Shown: positions 50,523 to 59,083 of the stretch, piece after piece
Position numbering within the stretch: the first letter of the stretch is position 1
Layout: each line of letters begins with the position of its first letter
From: Natronosalvus halobius
GTDB lineage: Archaea > Halobacteriota > Halobacteria > Halobacteriales > Natrialbaceae
Assembly: GCF_024138145.1 (NCBI RefSeq)
Contig: NZ_CP099997.1
Span: forward strand, 496,001-560,000
Direction: 5' to 3'
DNA: 64,000 nucleotides
Notes under the pieces: model-generated
Told to the model about the DNA's origin: nothing
Seen by the model: only the letters and a program-made list of their open reading frames with translations
The model's database searches: none
Program-made: the position numbers and the translations under genes

Positions 50523-50966
50523 CTATACAACTCCGTTCGCGCTACGGACGACAAACACCGGGATCGGGGACTTGTCGACGACCCGTTCGGAGACGCTCCC
50601 CATCGTAATCCGTTTCTCTCGAGGACTCTTCCCGTGCGTGCCGATGACGATTAGATCGACGTCGTGAGTCTCGGCGTATTCGAGGATCGCTTTGGCCGGT
50701 GTGCCGCGCTCGACCGCCTCGACCCCCTCGAGTCCGGCGTCCGACGCTCGCTCGGTGACGTCGGTTACGGCCGCCTCACTCTCGCGTTCGAGTTGCCTCT
50801 TGATTTCCTCACGCGTCTCGCCCGTTGCTGCCTGGACGATCCGCGTGTCGATGACCGATAGCGCGTGGACTTTCGCATCGTTATCGGCGGCGATCGGAAG
50901 GGCGTGCTCGAGCGTCTGATCGATAGTGGTGCTTCCGTCCGTCGGAATGAGGATCTCGTCGTACAT
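50523..50966 (-). CDS. Universal stress protein (UspA)
   Basis: 147 residues. Starts MYDEILIPTDGSTTIDQTLE. The ATP motif G-2x-G-9x-G-S reads IGTHGKSPREKRITMGS. Ends PVFVVRSANG. Its 3' end lies 75 bases before the pdhA-like start on the same strand, so both may be co-transcribed. A degenerate copy of its 5' end and promoter occurs at 54.7-54.95 kb. Confidence 0.92.
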   Translation of the reverse strand: MYDEILIPTDGSTTIDQTLEHALPIAADNDAKVHALSVIDTRIVQAATGETREEIKRQLERESEAAVTDVTERASDAGLEGVEAVERGTPAKAILEYAETHDVDLIVIGTHGKSPREKRITMGSVSERVVDKSPIPVFVVRSANGVV

Positions 50967-51358
50967 TTGTGTTCACTTCGTACATTGAATCGCTCTGGAG
51001 TGAAAAGACACGTTCCACCATTCGCCCGAGTGTGAGAAGCGTTTCGGTCACTGCAACTCTGCTCGATCCCGACGTACGACGACGCTCGAGACTGTTTCGG
51101 TCTCGAGGCTGTGACTGATATCTACGAGAACAGATGGAAATTAGCGTTTACGTCGGACCGGTACTAATTACTGCACCAGCGAGATGCTTCACGCCGGTAC
51201 CGATAGCTAGGGGTGCCCGTCCACTTCCCACGACGACCTGAGTCGAACGAAGTCGCCGAGAACGCAGTGACCGTAGTGAACGGTCCTTACTTATCGACGC
51301 TTTAGCTTACACGCGAGCAAGGGCCGGCTTTACGACGACTCGTCACGTTCGTTCGATC
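50967..51358. other. 392-base gap with two divergent promoters
   Basis: The first 100 bases are the UspA promoter region and have a partial duplicate at 54866-54950. The right part has TTACTTATCG around 51287, a weak TATA about 70 bases before the gene at 51359. Otherwise nothing recognisable. Confidence 0.45.
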
Positions 51359-51898
51359 ATGGGCTCTGACTGGCGACGAGCGATCGAAACCCAGCGCGAG
51401 GAGAAAGATCGATACTTCGGCGAGAACCCACACTCTCCGATTCCGGAGTCCGAGCGCGAGACGTTCGACGGCCTCGAGTACTACCCAATCGACGACGAGT
51501 ATCGCTTCGAACGTCCCCTCCATGAGTATGAAGACCCCGACCGCGTGGCCGTCGGGACGAGCACGGACGGCGAGCGTGAGTTCCTGCGCTGGGGCGAGTT
51601 CCGGGTCACCGTCGGCGACGAGGACGTCGCAATCCAGGCGTACAAGGCCGACCCCGACGACGAACGACTCTGGGTTCCGTTTCGAGACGCGACCAGCGGC
51701 GAGGAGACGTACGGCGCCGGCCGATACATCGACCTCGAGTCCGAGCACCACCGCACGAACAACGGAATCTGGGTCCTCGACTTCAATGAAGCGTACAATC
51801 CGACGTGTGCGTACGCAGACCGGTACGAGTGTCCGCTTCCACCGATGGAAAACTGGCTCGAGGTGCCAATCGAGGCCGGCGAAAAATCCTATCATTAG
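51359..51898 (+). CDS. DUF1684 family protein
   Basis: 179 residues. The DUF1684 pattern is complete: WRRAIETQREEKDRYFGENP, PIPESERETFDGLEYYPID, EFRVTVGDEDVAIQAYKADP, LWVPFRDATSGEETYGAGRY and VLDFNEAYNPTCAYADRYEC with C-P-L-P-P-x-E-N-W-L. The family is widespread and cytosolic; function unknown. Monocistronic. Confidence 0.92.
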   Translation: MGSDWRRAIETQREEKDRYFGENPHSPIPESERETFDGLEYYPIDDEYRFERPLHEYEDPDRVAVGTSTDGEREFLRWGEFRVTVGDEDVAIQAYKADPDDERLWVPFRDATSGEETYGAGRYIDLESEHHRTNNGIWVLDFNEAYNPTCAYADRYECPLPPMENWLEVPIEAGEKSYH

Positions 51899-52025
51899 GG
51901 TCGCCGCATTCGTGACTGTCGTCGATACGTCACCGCGTTCGCCGGATGCCGATCCTGTCGTCGCTCTGTGCTACCAACCCCCTGGGTTCTACTACCTATC
52001 GGAACGAGTACTTGCGTGAGATCCA

Positions 52026-53180
52026 ATGACGACGACCGAAAACCGAATCCGGACGACACACGTGGGTAGTCTTCCGCGTCCCCCGAAACTGCTCGAACTC
52101 CTCAAAGCCCGTCAGGACGACACGGACGTCGACGAGGACGAATGGAACGCGACCGTCACGGAGGCCACGAGATCCGTCGTCGAGCGCCAGGCCGAGGTGG
52201 GACTCGATATCGCCAACAACGGCGAACAATCGCGCGTCTCGTTCAACTGGTACGTCGCAGACCGCCTCAGCGGCATCGACGGCATGCGCGAGCAGGAACT
52301 CTGGGCGGACCTCCAGGCGTTCCCGGAGTACGCCGAGCAGACGTTCAAGACGGACGTCATCGACCTCTCGATGCACCCCGTCGTGACCGACCCCGTCGAG
52401 TATACCGGCGTCGACGAGGCCGAAGCCGAACTCGAGGCGTTTCGCGAGGCGCTCGAAACGGTCGACGCCGACTTCGAGGAAACGTTCATGACTTCGGCAT
52501 CGCCGAGCGTGGTCACGGCCACGCACGTCAATGAGCACTACGACTCATACGAGGAGTTCCTCTTCGCCGTCGCGGACGCGATGGCGCACGAGTACGAACT
52601 CGTCGGCGACAGCGGATTGTCTCTCCAGATCGACGCCCCGGAACTCCTCACGGCCGGCCACACGGCAGCCTTCGCGGACGAACCCCTCGAGGAGGTCAAA
52701 GCGGTGACGCAGCTCCACGTCGAGGCGCTCAACGAGGCGCTCGCGAACGTCCCGGACGAACAGGTTCGGCTCCACACCTGCTGGGGCAGCTACGAGGGCC
52801 CCCACCACCTCGATACAGACCTCGTCGAGCTGTTACCGGTGATCTACGAAGCCGACATCTCCGGACTGAGCGTTGAACAGGCAAACCCCCGTCACCAGCA
52901 CGAATACCGTGCGTTCACCGAGCAACCGCTTCCGGACGGCTGGACGCTGATGCCGGGCGTCGTCGACGTGAAGACGAACATCATCGACCACCCGGAGACG
53001 ATCGCTGACCGACTTGAACGCGTCGCCGACGCGGTCGACGAGTCGACACCGCTGGTTGCCGCCCCCGACTGCGGGTTCGGTACGCAGGCCGGCCTCGGGA
53101 TGGTCGACCCCGAAATCGCGTGGGCGAAGCTCGAGGCGCTCGTCGAAGGCGCCGACATAGCGACCACTCGTCTCTACTAA
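52026..53180 (+). CDS. Cobalamin-independent methionine synthase core (MetE C-terminal-type) protein
   Basis: 384 residues, only the catalytic half of bacterial MetE. Start TTHVGSLPRPPKLLELLKAR. Zinc ligands are complete: H250 and C252 (RLHTCWG), E284 (SVEQANPR) and C349 (APDCGFG). Archaeal core MetE proteins methylate homocysteine with a methyl-cobalamin protein rather than folate; related members have other methyl acceptors. The IclR gene downstream is convergent. An IS1341-type end hairpin starts 5 bases after its stop codon. Confidence 0.88.
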   Translation: MTTTENRIRTTHVGSLPRPPKLLELLKARQDDTDVDEDEWNATVTEATRSVVERQAEVGLDIANNGEQSRVSFNWYVADRLSGIDGMREQELWADLQAFPEYAEQTFKTDVIDLSMHPVVTDPVEYTGVDEAEAELEAFREALETVDADFEETFMTSASPSVVTATHVNEHYDSYEEFLFAVADAMAHEYELVGDSGLSLQIDAPELLTAGHTAAFADEPLEEVKAVTQLHVEALNEALANVPDEQVRLHTCWGSYEGPHHLDTDLVELLPVIYEADISGLSVEQANPRHQHEYRAFTEQPLPDGWTLMPGVVDVKTNIIDHPETIADRLERVADAVDESTPLVAAPDCGFGTQAGLGMVDPEIAWAKLEALVEGADIATTRLY

Positions 53181-53217
53181 ACCGCAGGAAGCCTCGGGGC
53201 TTGACCCCGGGGCGGTT
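53180..53217. mobile_element. Solo IS1341-type end / strong hairpin after the metE-like gene
   Basis: AACCGC (53180-53185) pairs with GCGGTT (53212-53217) and encloses an inner 9-base stem, GCCTCGGGG (53191-53199) with CCCCGGGGC (53205-53213), around CTTGA. I recognise this hairpin type from right ends of haloarchaeal tnpB elements (from memory). No tnpB follows, so it is a remnant, and it may now serve as the terminator of the metE-like gene. Confidence 0.6.
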
Positions 53218-53231
53218 CACCGTAGGCATAC

Positions 53232-53577
53232 GAGGAGATTCGACAACGTCCACGAGAGGAATGTTCTCGTGCGGCCCGGCACGACGAGCCGTGTGCGAAG
53301 GCTGGCGAAATCGTTCCGGACTGGTAATGATATAAATATGGGGTTATTTGAATGAGGTTGTATTGAGTAGGTAGCACAATATCGATACAGTCAAAACATT
53401 TTTCTGATGACATCAAATTCGATGATAGGGCGGCGCTCCGGAACGGGTGTCCTGAATCGATCGGCCAAGTTACACGAGCTCTCTGCCACCGCCCTTCTCG
53501 TCGGTGGCTACGAATGGTTGTTTTCACTCTCTCGGTTAGGGTTGAGCGGTCAGCTCGCTACGTCGATCGAAACCTGA
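53232..53577 (+). repeat. Copy A of a diverged hairpin/small-ORF element
   Basis: This stretch aligns with 57489-57833. It begins with a hairpin (CACGAGA 53251-53257 with TCTCGTG 53265-53271), an AT-rich TATA-like GATATAAATA near 53330, and a small ORF at 53422. The gap after the metE-like gene is otherwise empty up to the IclR stop. Confidence 0.65.
53422..53577 (+). CDS. Small protein ORF, element copy A
   Basis: 51 residues: MIGRRSGTGVLNRSAKLHEL, SATALLVGGYEWLFSLSRLG, LSGQLATSIET. It aligns without gaps with the first 50 residues of the ORF at 57678 at 20 of 50 positions; shared are R5, T8, L11, R13-S14, L26-V27, G29-Y30, L33, L36, R38, LSGQL 41-45 and S48. Several codons differ synonymously, so protein-level constraint is plausible. 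A hydrophobic stretch (23-36) could touch the membrane. Family unknown. Confidence 0.4.
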   Translation: MIGRRSGTGVLNRSAKLHELSATALLVGGYEWLFSLSRLGLSGQLATSIET

Positions 53578-53712
53578 TCGAAAAAGTAGTTTCATACCCT
53601 GACGATGCGAATTAACCGCTTCAATAGTTCGTGTGCGGGAAGTCGGGCGAGCGCCAAGTCTGTCTTGGACTTTTCCCACACTACTAAAGCACGCGACAGC
53701 CATACTAGCCAG
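53578..53712. other. 3' part of the intergenic region before IclR
   Basis: No gene. AT-rich run ACTACTAAAGCACGCG around 53680 and the convergent IclR stop. Nothing else seen. Confidence 0.35.
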
Positions 53713-54513
53713 TCAGATTATGTAACAATGGGGTGTTAGACTAGACCGTGTCGCTCGGACGGTCCTGATGCTCGATGTAATATTTCCTTGCACGGAATTA
53801 GCCGTTGAGAGAACGAGCCCCGGTACGTCCTCGTGAAGGCGCTTGTCGCTAATATTGCCCAGAGCGCCCGACACTGCGATGGCGCCGACTGGCATTTCGT
53901 TCGAATCGAGTACGGGTGCCGCGACAGACTGCTGCTGGTTCTCTACGTCTTTCTTGTAGACGACACGCTGATCTCTGGCCTGTTGCAGGCTGCTGATCTC
54001 TTCTCGCCGCTCCTCCTCGAGTTGGGACAGGACCATTTTACGCCGTTCTTTGGGGAGGTGTGTCAAAATACTAACTCCCGAAGCCTTCGTCGGAAGGAAG
54101 AAACGTTCTCCATTTCGAAAACGAGGGTCCTGAGTTCCTGACACCTGGTAGAATACGACGCTATCGGTGCCGTCTGGTACGACGAGGAGAGCTGGCATCC
54201 GCGTATTTTCCGCCAAACTATCGATATCGTTCGTAGCGTCCCCGAATTCGAGCAACTTGCGTTCCATCGTATAGGTGCCCAGCGAGAGGAAACTGAGGCC
54301 GAGTCGGTACTCGGTGCCGTCCTTCGTGACGTATCCGAGAGAGCGTAACGTCTGTAAGTGTTTGTGCACCGCGCTCTTCGAGAGGTCGATCGCTTGAGCA
54401 ATCTCCGTCACGCCGGCCCCGTCTCGCTCGCGCAGCGTCTCGACGATGTCGAAGACTGTTTTCGTAGATTTCACCCACGACGAGCTCTGCTGTCGAACAC
54501 TATCTTGGCTCAT
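53713..54513 (-). CDS. IclR family transcriptional regulator
   Basis: 266 residues from the ATG at 54513. HTH: VKSTKTVFDIVETLRERDGA, GVTEIAQAIDLSKSAVHKHL, QTLRSLGYVTKDGTEYRLGL. The GAF-like effector domain follows with TDSVVFYQVSG, SVAAPVLDSNEMPVGAIAVS and SGALGNISDKRLHEDV. IclR proteins control catabolic operons in response to small acids. Its nearest targets could be the metE-like gene or the aminopeptidase gene. Confidence 0.9.
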   Translation of the reverse strand: MSQDSVRQQSSSWVKSTKTVFDIVETLRERDGAGVTEIAQAIDLSKSAVHKHLQTLRSLGYVTKDGTEYRLGLSFLSLGTYTMERKLLEFGDATNDIDSLAENTRMPALLVVPDGTDSVVFYQVSGTQDPRFRNGERFFLPTKASGVSILTHLPKERRKMVLSQLEEERREEISSLQQARDQRVVYKKDVENQQQSVAAPVLDSNEMPVGAIAVSGALGNISDKRLHEDVPGLVLSTANSVQGNITSSIRTVRATRSSLTPHCYII

Positions 54514-54981
54514 ACTGGATTTTGCGAGTCTGCGCCCGCGCGTTGTCAACTAATTCGTAGTCGTTACTGAACAAGACCACTCGTTTACGAGCCCTTCGTC
54601 GTATCGTTCGTAAGCGTCGATGATGCCGGCATCACCCGTTTCCGGCGAGACGATGTCGACCGACCGATTTGCCGTTCAGTTCCGAAACTTGCAGAGCCTA
54701 GATATCCCATCCGTCCCAGGGACCGATCCTGCAGTCGGGCGAACTCCAGATTGAACGCGGTCTCGATGCCGTGCGTCGAAAACCGTTTGTAGTACAGTCC
54801 AATCCCTCTTTGACGCCGCTCCAGAGCGCGTACCCGTTCGTCGGAATGAGAATCTTAGCGTACATTGGCGCTCCTCAAAGTGAAAAGACGCGTTTCCCTA
54901 CTGTCCGGGTCGTGAGAAGTGTTCGGTCGTGCAACGGGTATCGCCTCGTTCGAAGTGAGAATGATTGATGGGCTTCGATCT
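54514..54981. other. 468-base gap between IclR and the aminopeptidase gene
   Basis: Apart from the UspA fragment at 54698-54865 and its promoter copy, I see no gene. A minus-strand frame near 54545-54650 (VSPETGDAGIIDAYERYDEG) reads sensibly for about 30 codons and may be a second gene fragment. Confidence 0.4.
54698..54865 (-). pseudogene. Degenerate UspA 5' fragment with duplicated promoter
   Basis: The minus-strand frame starts MYAKILIPTNGYALWSG, matching the first residues of the UspA at 50966 (MYDEILIPTDGS), then diverges and stops after 55 codons. The upstream DNA (54866-54950) also matches the UspA upstream region (50967-51060) apart from a gap of about 20 bases. Only the 5' end of the gene was retained. 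Confidence 0.6.
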
Positions 54982-56070
54982 CTAGAAACCGTCCTCGAAC
55001 ACAAACGTTCCATTCCGCTGTATCCGTTCACCATCAATCTCGATGACCGAGTCCTCGCTCATGTCGACGATCATGTCCATGTGGATGGCCGACTCGTTGC
55101 CTGTACGGTCCAGGCCAATGCTCTCGTCAATGGCATGACCTAGTGCCATGTGGACGGTATCCCCCATCTTCTCGTCAAAGAGCATGTTGTGGGTGAACTG
55201 ATCGATGTCGCGGTTCATACCGAACCCGAGTTCGCCGAGTCGCCGAGCGCCGTCGTCGGTCTCTAGAACGGCCTCCAACAGGTCCTGATTCTTCCCCGCA
55301 CTGTAGTCCACTACCTCGCCCTTCGAAAAGATGAGCTGAACGCCCGTGACTTCGCGTCCGTAGGCCATCAGTGGTTTGTCGAACAACACCTCGCCCTCGA
55401 CCGAGTCTGGGTTCGGTGCCGTGAAGACTTCACCGCCAGGGAGGTTCTTCTCACCGAAGTCGTTGATCGGTACCATACCGTCGATCGACATGGTGATGTC
55501 CGTCGTGTCACCAGAGCGAATTCGTACCTCGTGTCCCTCCTCGAACAACGCGACCAGTTTCTCCTGGAACTCGCGTTGAACTTCCCAGTCCTTGTTGACG
55601 GCATCGTACACGAAATCAGCGTACGCTGCCGTACTCATCTCGGCGTCCTGTGCGTTCCCCGGTGCGGGGTGCTGGGTCGCAACCCACCGCTTGTCCGCCA
55701 TTTTTTCCTGGAACGGCTTCATCAACGCTGAATAGGCGGTGGTCTTCTCTGGGGGGATGTCGCTGGTTTCGTTCGTGTTCGACGCCGCACGGATTGCAAT
55801 CGAGGCGTCGACGTTTTCGGCGAGGGCCATGTACGTTGCTGGCGGCCCGTCGTAGTCGTCGGGATCCATCGCTCGCATAAATGCACGTTGGGCCCGGCTA
55901 CTTGGCCCGATGTAGATCGGTCGCGCACCGCGATCTCCGAGAAGTTCGTTCAGCGCGACAGCCAGATCTTCAGCTTCAGACGGAGCCGTAATCAGAACCT
56001 CGTCTCCTGGCTTCACAGCGATTGAGTGGTCGACGATGATACGTGCGTGTTCCACAATTCGTGGGTCCAT
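54982..56070 (-). CDS. M29 family aminopeptidase
   Basis: 362 residues. Start MDPRIVEHARIIVDHSIAVK with GDEVLITAPSEAEDLAVALN. The metal site is visible as the sequence set E in VEGEVLFD, E in FSKGEVVDY, H in QFTHNMLFDEK and H-D pairs near the end (HMALGHAIDE, AIHMDMIVDM). This is the thermophilic aminopeptidase (AmpS/T) fold, a cobalt- or zinc-dependent cytosolic enzyme; some haloarchaeal members are annotated as leucyl aminopeptidases. Convergent genes flank it. Confidence 0.9.
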   Translation of the reverse strand: MDPRIVEHARIIVDHSIAVKPGDEVLITAPSEAEDLAVALNELLGDRGARPIYIGPSSRAQRAFMRAMDPDDYDGPPATYMALAENVDASIAIRAASNTNETSDIPPEKTTAYSALMKPFQEKMADKRWVATQHPAPGNAQDAEMSTAAYADFVYDAVNKDWEVQREFQEKLVALFEEGHEVRIRSGDTTDITMSIDGMVPINDFGEKNLPGGEVFTAPNPDSVEGEVLFDKPLMAYGREVTGVQLIFSKGEVVDYSAGKNQDLLEAVLETDDGARRLGELGFGMNRDIDQFTHNMLFDEKMGDTVHMALGHAIDESIGLDRTGNESAIHMDMIVDMSEDSVIEIDGERIQRNGTFVFEDGF

Positions 56071-56186
56071 GTCCGACTAGTGACTGGATGAGAGCCATCT
56101 TGACCGTTCCCAGAAGCGCATTTCTGTACGATAGTTGTGAAGAACAGGCGATGGTGGGGTATTAGCTATTCTGCCGCTCCTGCTCT

Positions 56187-57065
56187 CTAGTCGTCGCCGC
56201 TGATGGCCACATCCACGATCGTGACGTCGTGGTCTACCGTGGCGACGAGTTCGGTTTCGTCAACCGTCACGGACACGCGGGCTCTCAACGGATCGTCGTC
56301 CAGTATCTCGACCAACATGTCGTCGTCCTCTCCGTAGTATCGCCAGGAGGGATCGTGCAGCACGTCAACGCCGTGTTGTTCGAAAAATGAGATGGCGACC
56401 GGATGGTACAGTACCGGGAGTGCAGGTGAAGCCCGTAATTCATCGTCGCAACGTTCGCACTCGAATACTGCTCTAACGGGTCTCGAATTGGCCGACGAAG
56501 CCCGCTCGAGGGCCGCATCGACTCGGCCACCGCAGTTCTCACAGAAGCCCTGAAGGAATTTCATCACCGTCGCCCGCATCCAGCGGTCGAAGGCAAACGG
56601 GAGTTCCTGCCGGGCGAATTGGTCGAGCGTGCCAGGTGGAAACGAGAATTCATTGCGCCACGCTTCGCACTCCCGACAGTAGAGTAGCGCTGTCTCGTTA
56701 CCGTACTCTGCGATGAGGCTGGAGTGACCACACATCGGACACGGTCCGTCGAACTTGAACGGGGGAATCGATGCGTTTGCCGTGTACGACCCCGAGAGGA
56801 TAGCACCGTATACCTGTTCACCGGCGAACGAGAGTCGGTAGCCGTCTTCGTCCTGGGTCACGAAGTGGCCGACGAGTTTTTGAAGGTGATAGTTGAACTT
56901 CCCTGAGTCCCGTTCGCTCACAGCTGTCCGGAGGTCCGAAAACGATAGCGGCTCTCCGTTCTTCCCAAGAACCTGAACGATCTCTACGCGGAGGTCGTTC
57001 GAGAGCAGTCCGAACACCTCCTCTGGCGGTCGGTGTTCGACCGAAACTGCTTCGTCGTCGCTCAT
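56187..57065 (-). CDS. ArsR-type winged-helix regulator with zinc ribbon C-terminal half
   Basis: 292 residues from the ATG at 57065. HTH part: EEVFGLLSNDLRVEIVQVLG, LSFSDLRTAVSERDSGKFNY, HLQKLVGHFVTQDEDGYRLS. The second half has Cys pairs CPMCGH, LLYCRECEAW, GFCENCGG and FECERCDDE, i.e. two zinc ribbons that may sense or bind a ligand. The family name is not certain (haloarchaeal DUF7351/7347 type, from memory). It is upstream of the aminopeptidase gene on the same strand, so it may control it. Confidence 0.85.
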   Translation of the reverse strand: MSDDEAVSVEHRPPEEVFGLLSNDLRVEIVQVLGKNGEPLSFSDLRTAVSERDSGKFNYHLQKLVGHFVTQDEDGYRLSFAGEQVYGAILSGSYTANASIPPFKFDGPCPMCGHSSLIAEYGNETALLYCRECEAWRNEFSFPPGTLDQFARQELPFAFDRWMRATVMKFLQGFCENCGGRVDAALERASSANSRPVRAVFECERCDDELRASPALPVLYHPVAISFFEQHGVDVLHDPSWRYYGEDDDMLVEILDDDPLRARVSVTVDETELVATVDHDVTIVDVAISGDD

Positions 57066-57488
57066 GGACGGTCTATGGCGAGATGGTGAGAAAGCTATTC
57101 CGCCAGCCGGCCAGGTGATCTCTGTCCGAGATTCGGTCTTTTCGTACGATAGCACTCGATAACTGGACCGGATCTATGCCGCGGTCTCGACGCTACTATC
57201 TACTGGTCGGAAGTTACCACAGTCGGGTAGACCGAACTCGAGTATCCCGGCGTATTCCGTCGTTGCCGGCCAGTTCTCCACTACATCTTCAAATTCGTCT
57301 TTCCTCGAGATCGATCACCGACGATGGTTCCCGCTAATTCTTCGCTGACGTTCTCGAGGGTGCCCTGGTGTCCTCGTCGACGAAGGCAAGGTCCTTTTTC
57401 TCGCTCAGCGATCTTTACGGCTAGTAGCGGAATCGAGTAGGGTCTGAGAGATCGGACTTCGGCTAGGGTTATTTTGCCGTGTACGCAC
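57066..57488. other. Gap left of element copy B
   Basis: About 420 bases without a supportable gene: promoter region of the winged-helix gene followed by unremarkable DNA. Part of a 1.1-kb gene-poor region that ends at the GNAT gene. Confidence 0.4.
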
Positions 57489-57833
57489 GAGTAGATTCAC
57501 GCCGTCCACGAGAGCATTGCTCTCGTGTGAGTCAGCAGAACGAGGTGTGTGGTGAGGCCGACGAAGCCGTCTCGAACCGGTAGTGATACTATTTTGCCAA
57601 TATCTTCAGGAGTAGGTATTGATATAATTGCACAAGATTAATGAGGTCGAATCGGTTTCCTCGCGTCGTCGACTTTGATGATGCGACAGCGACCCAGAAC
57701 GGAGTTCCTGAGTCGATCGATCGTGCAATACGTTTCTTCTGAAGCCGTATTCTTGGTTGTCGGCTACGACACTCTCCCTGCTCTCATTAGAGCAGAGTTG
57801 AGCGGTCAGCTCGGGCCGTCGACTACGCTCTAC
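57489..57833 (+). repeat. Copy B of the diverged hairpin/small-ORF element
   Basis: Parallel to 53232-53577. Hairpin with 9-base perfect arms CACGAGAGC (57509-57517) and GCTCTCGTG (57521-57529); relative to copy A the arms change on both sides, which preserves pairing. A TATA-like GATATAATTG lies at about 57621, then TTAATGAGGTCGA, then the ORF at 57678. The shared block TTGAGCGGTCAGCTCG is at 57798-57813 (A: 53542-53557). Confidence 0.65.
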
Positions 57834-57998
57834 ACGAAACTTACGTCGTCGAGTTTCGCGTTGTGTGCTTTCCCAGTGAGTGGAGAGGAAGTCGAGAGAG
57901 TATCTGGAGTTGTAGTGGGAGTATTATACACTACTAATGACGAATCGACCAAACAAAACTCGAAACTGACAAATTTTAGCGAGAGCTCCCGACCGTGA
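57678..57998 (+). CDS. Small protein ORF, element copy B
   Basis: 106 residues from ATG 57678 (MMRQRPRTEFLSRSIVQYVS, SEAVFLVVGYDTLPALIRAE, LSGQLGPSTT). The first 50 residues align ungapped with copy A; the rest has no counterpart because copy A stops. Family unknown, expression unproven. It may be the longer, original form of the protein. Codon use is less biased to G/C than that of the core genes. Confidence 0.4.
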   Translation: MMRQRPRTEFLSRSIVQYVSSEAVFLVVGYDTLPALIRAELSGQLGPSTTLYTKLTSSSFALCAFPVSGEEVERVSGVVVGVLYTTNDESTKQNSKLTNFSESSRP

Positions 57999-58195
57999 CG
58001 CAGATACTTACACGCTCGTGACTGTGATTCGTGGTTCGGTCGCTCGTCGCTCACCGAGAACCAGGAGCGAAGATGACTCGACCGAGTTCGTAACGGCCTT
58101 GGCTTTCCCGTCCAAAACGGCCACTCGATATCAATTATCGACTAGACGCAATGAGATCGCTAACAGCCAATCTCGTGAGACGAATCGGGATCGAA
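57999..58195. other. Gap before the GNAT gene stop
   Basis: About 200 bases without a gene or obvious structure. Confidence 0.35.
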
Positions 58196-59083
58196 TCAAC
58201 CGAACGCAAAGTCGAGAAATCCGTGGACGGACTCGGTGGCCAGTGCCGATTCGCGATCCGGATACGTCATCCGCACGAGTTCTCGCTCGCGGGCGAGACC
58301 GAGCGCTTCGAGGGAGGACGTGGTCGCGCCCCGTTCCGGTGAATCGACGATCACCTTCTCGCCAGGAAGGTCGGCCGAAACGGCTCGAAGTAATGGATCG
58401 ACCACGGATGGTTCGGCCGCCACGAGCGGCCCGATCTGCCAGTGGGTTCTTCCCGGCCGGATGATCGCGTAGCCCTCGATCCCGGCCGAGGTTTGCGAGT
58501 AGAACCCGCGAACCTCGGGCTCGGCGAACAGTTCCTGGAGTAGCGTGCTCCGGTCGACGCCGACGTGATGGCGATCGAACTCGAAGACGGCGTCGACGTC
58601 CGGGAGGGTGAGGCGTTCGATAGTCTCCCTACCGGTGCCCGGTTCCCGTTCGTCCGCTACGTCTTCGGGTCGAGGAAGCATTCCTTGCCAGCGAAACACG
58701 GGCTCGACGGACTCGAACCCGTAGTTTCGGTAGATCGGCTCTCCGAGGTGTGTCGCGTCGAGGCCGACGATATCGCCCCCGTTCCCGAGTGCGTAGTCGA
58801 GACCGTGTTCGAAGATTCGACTGCCGAAACCCTGGCCCCTGTGGGTTTCGTCGACCAGCACCATCCCAACCCAGCTGACGTCGGCTCCGTTGCCGTCAGA
58901 ACCGTAGGTTATCACGGTGGTCGTCGCGACGAGGTCGCCGTCGACGGTGCCGGCGAAACAGCCCGCTGAACAGCACGCGAGCAACCGCTCCCAGTCGGCG
59001 GGATGCTGGTTCCAGCCGGCCTGCGTCGAGAGGGTCAGTGCGTCGTCGAGGTCGTCGGCCGTGAGTGGTCGTATCTCGAGCAT
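58196..59083 (-). CDS. GNAT family N-acetyltransferase (two-domain)
   Basis: 295 residues from the ATG at 59083 (MLEIRPLTADDLDDALTLST). Motif A of the acetyl-CoA site reads VSWVGMVLVDETHRGQGFGS with RIFEHGLDYALGNG, i.e. R-G-Q-G-F-G. A second GNAT-like half follows (PDVDAVFEFDRHHVGVDRST, SAGIEGYAIIRPGR, IGPLVAAEPSVVDPLLRAVS). Such tandem GNATs acylate small amines or peptides; the substrate is unknown. The ORF can be extended upstream to 59413 but that part is a low-quality shadow. Confidence 0.88.
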   Translation of the reverse strand: MLEIRPLTADDLDDALTLSTQAGWNQHPADWERLLACCSAGCFAGTVDGDLVATTTVITYGSDGNGADVSWVGMVLVDETHRGQGFGSRIFEHGLDYALGNGGDIVGLDATHLGEPIYRNYGFESVEPVFRWQGMLPRPEDVADEREPGTGRETIERLTLPDVDAVFEFDRHHVGVDRSTLLQELFAEPEVRGFYSQTSAGIEGYAIIRPGRTHWQIGPLVAAEPSVVDPLLRAVSADLPGEKVIVDSPERGATTSSLEALGLARERELVRMTYPDRESALATESVHGFLDFAFG

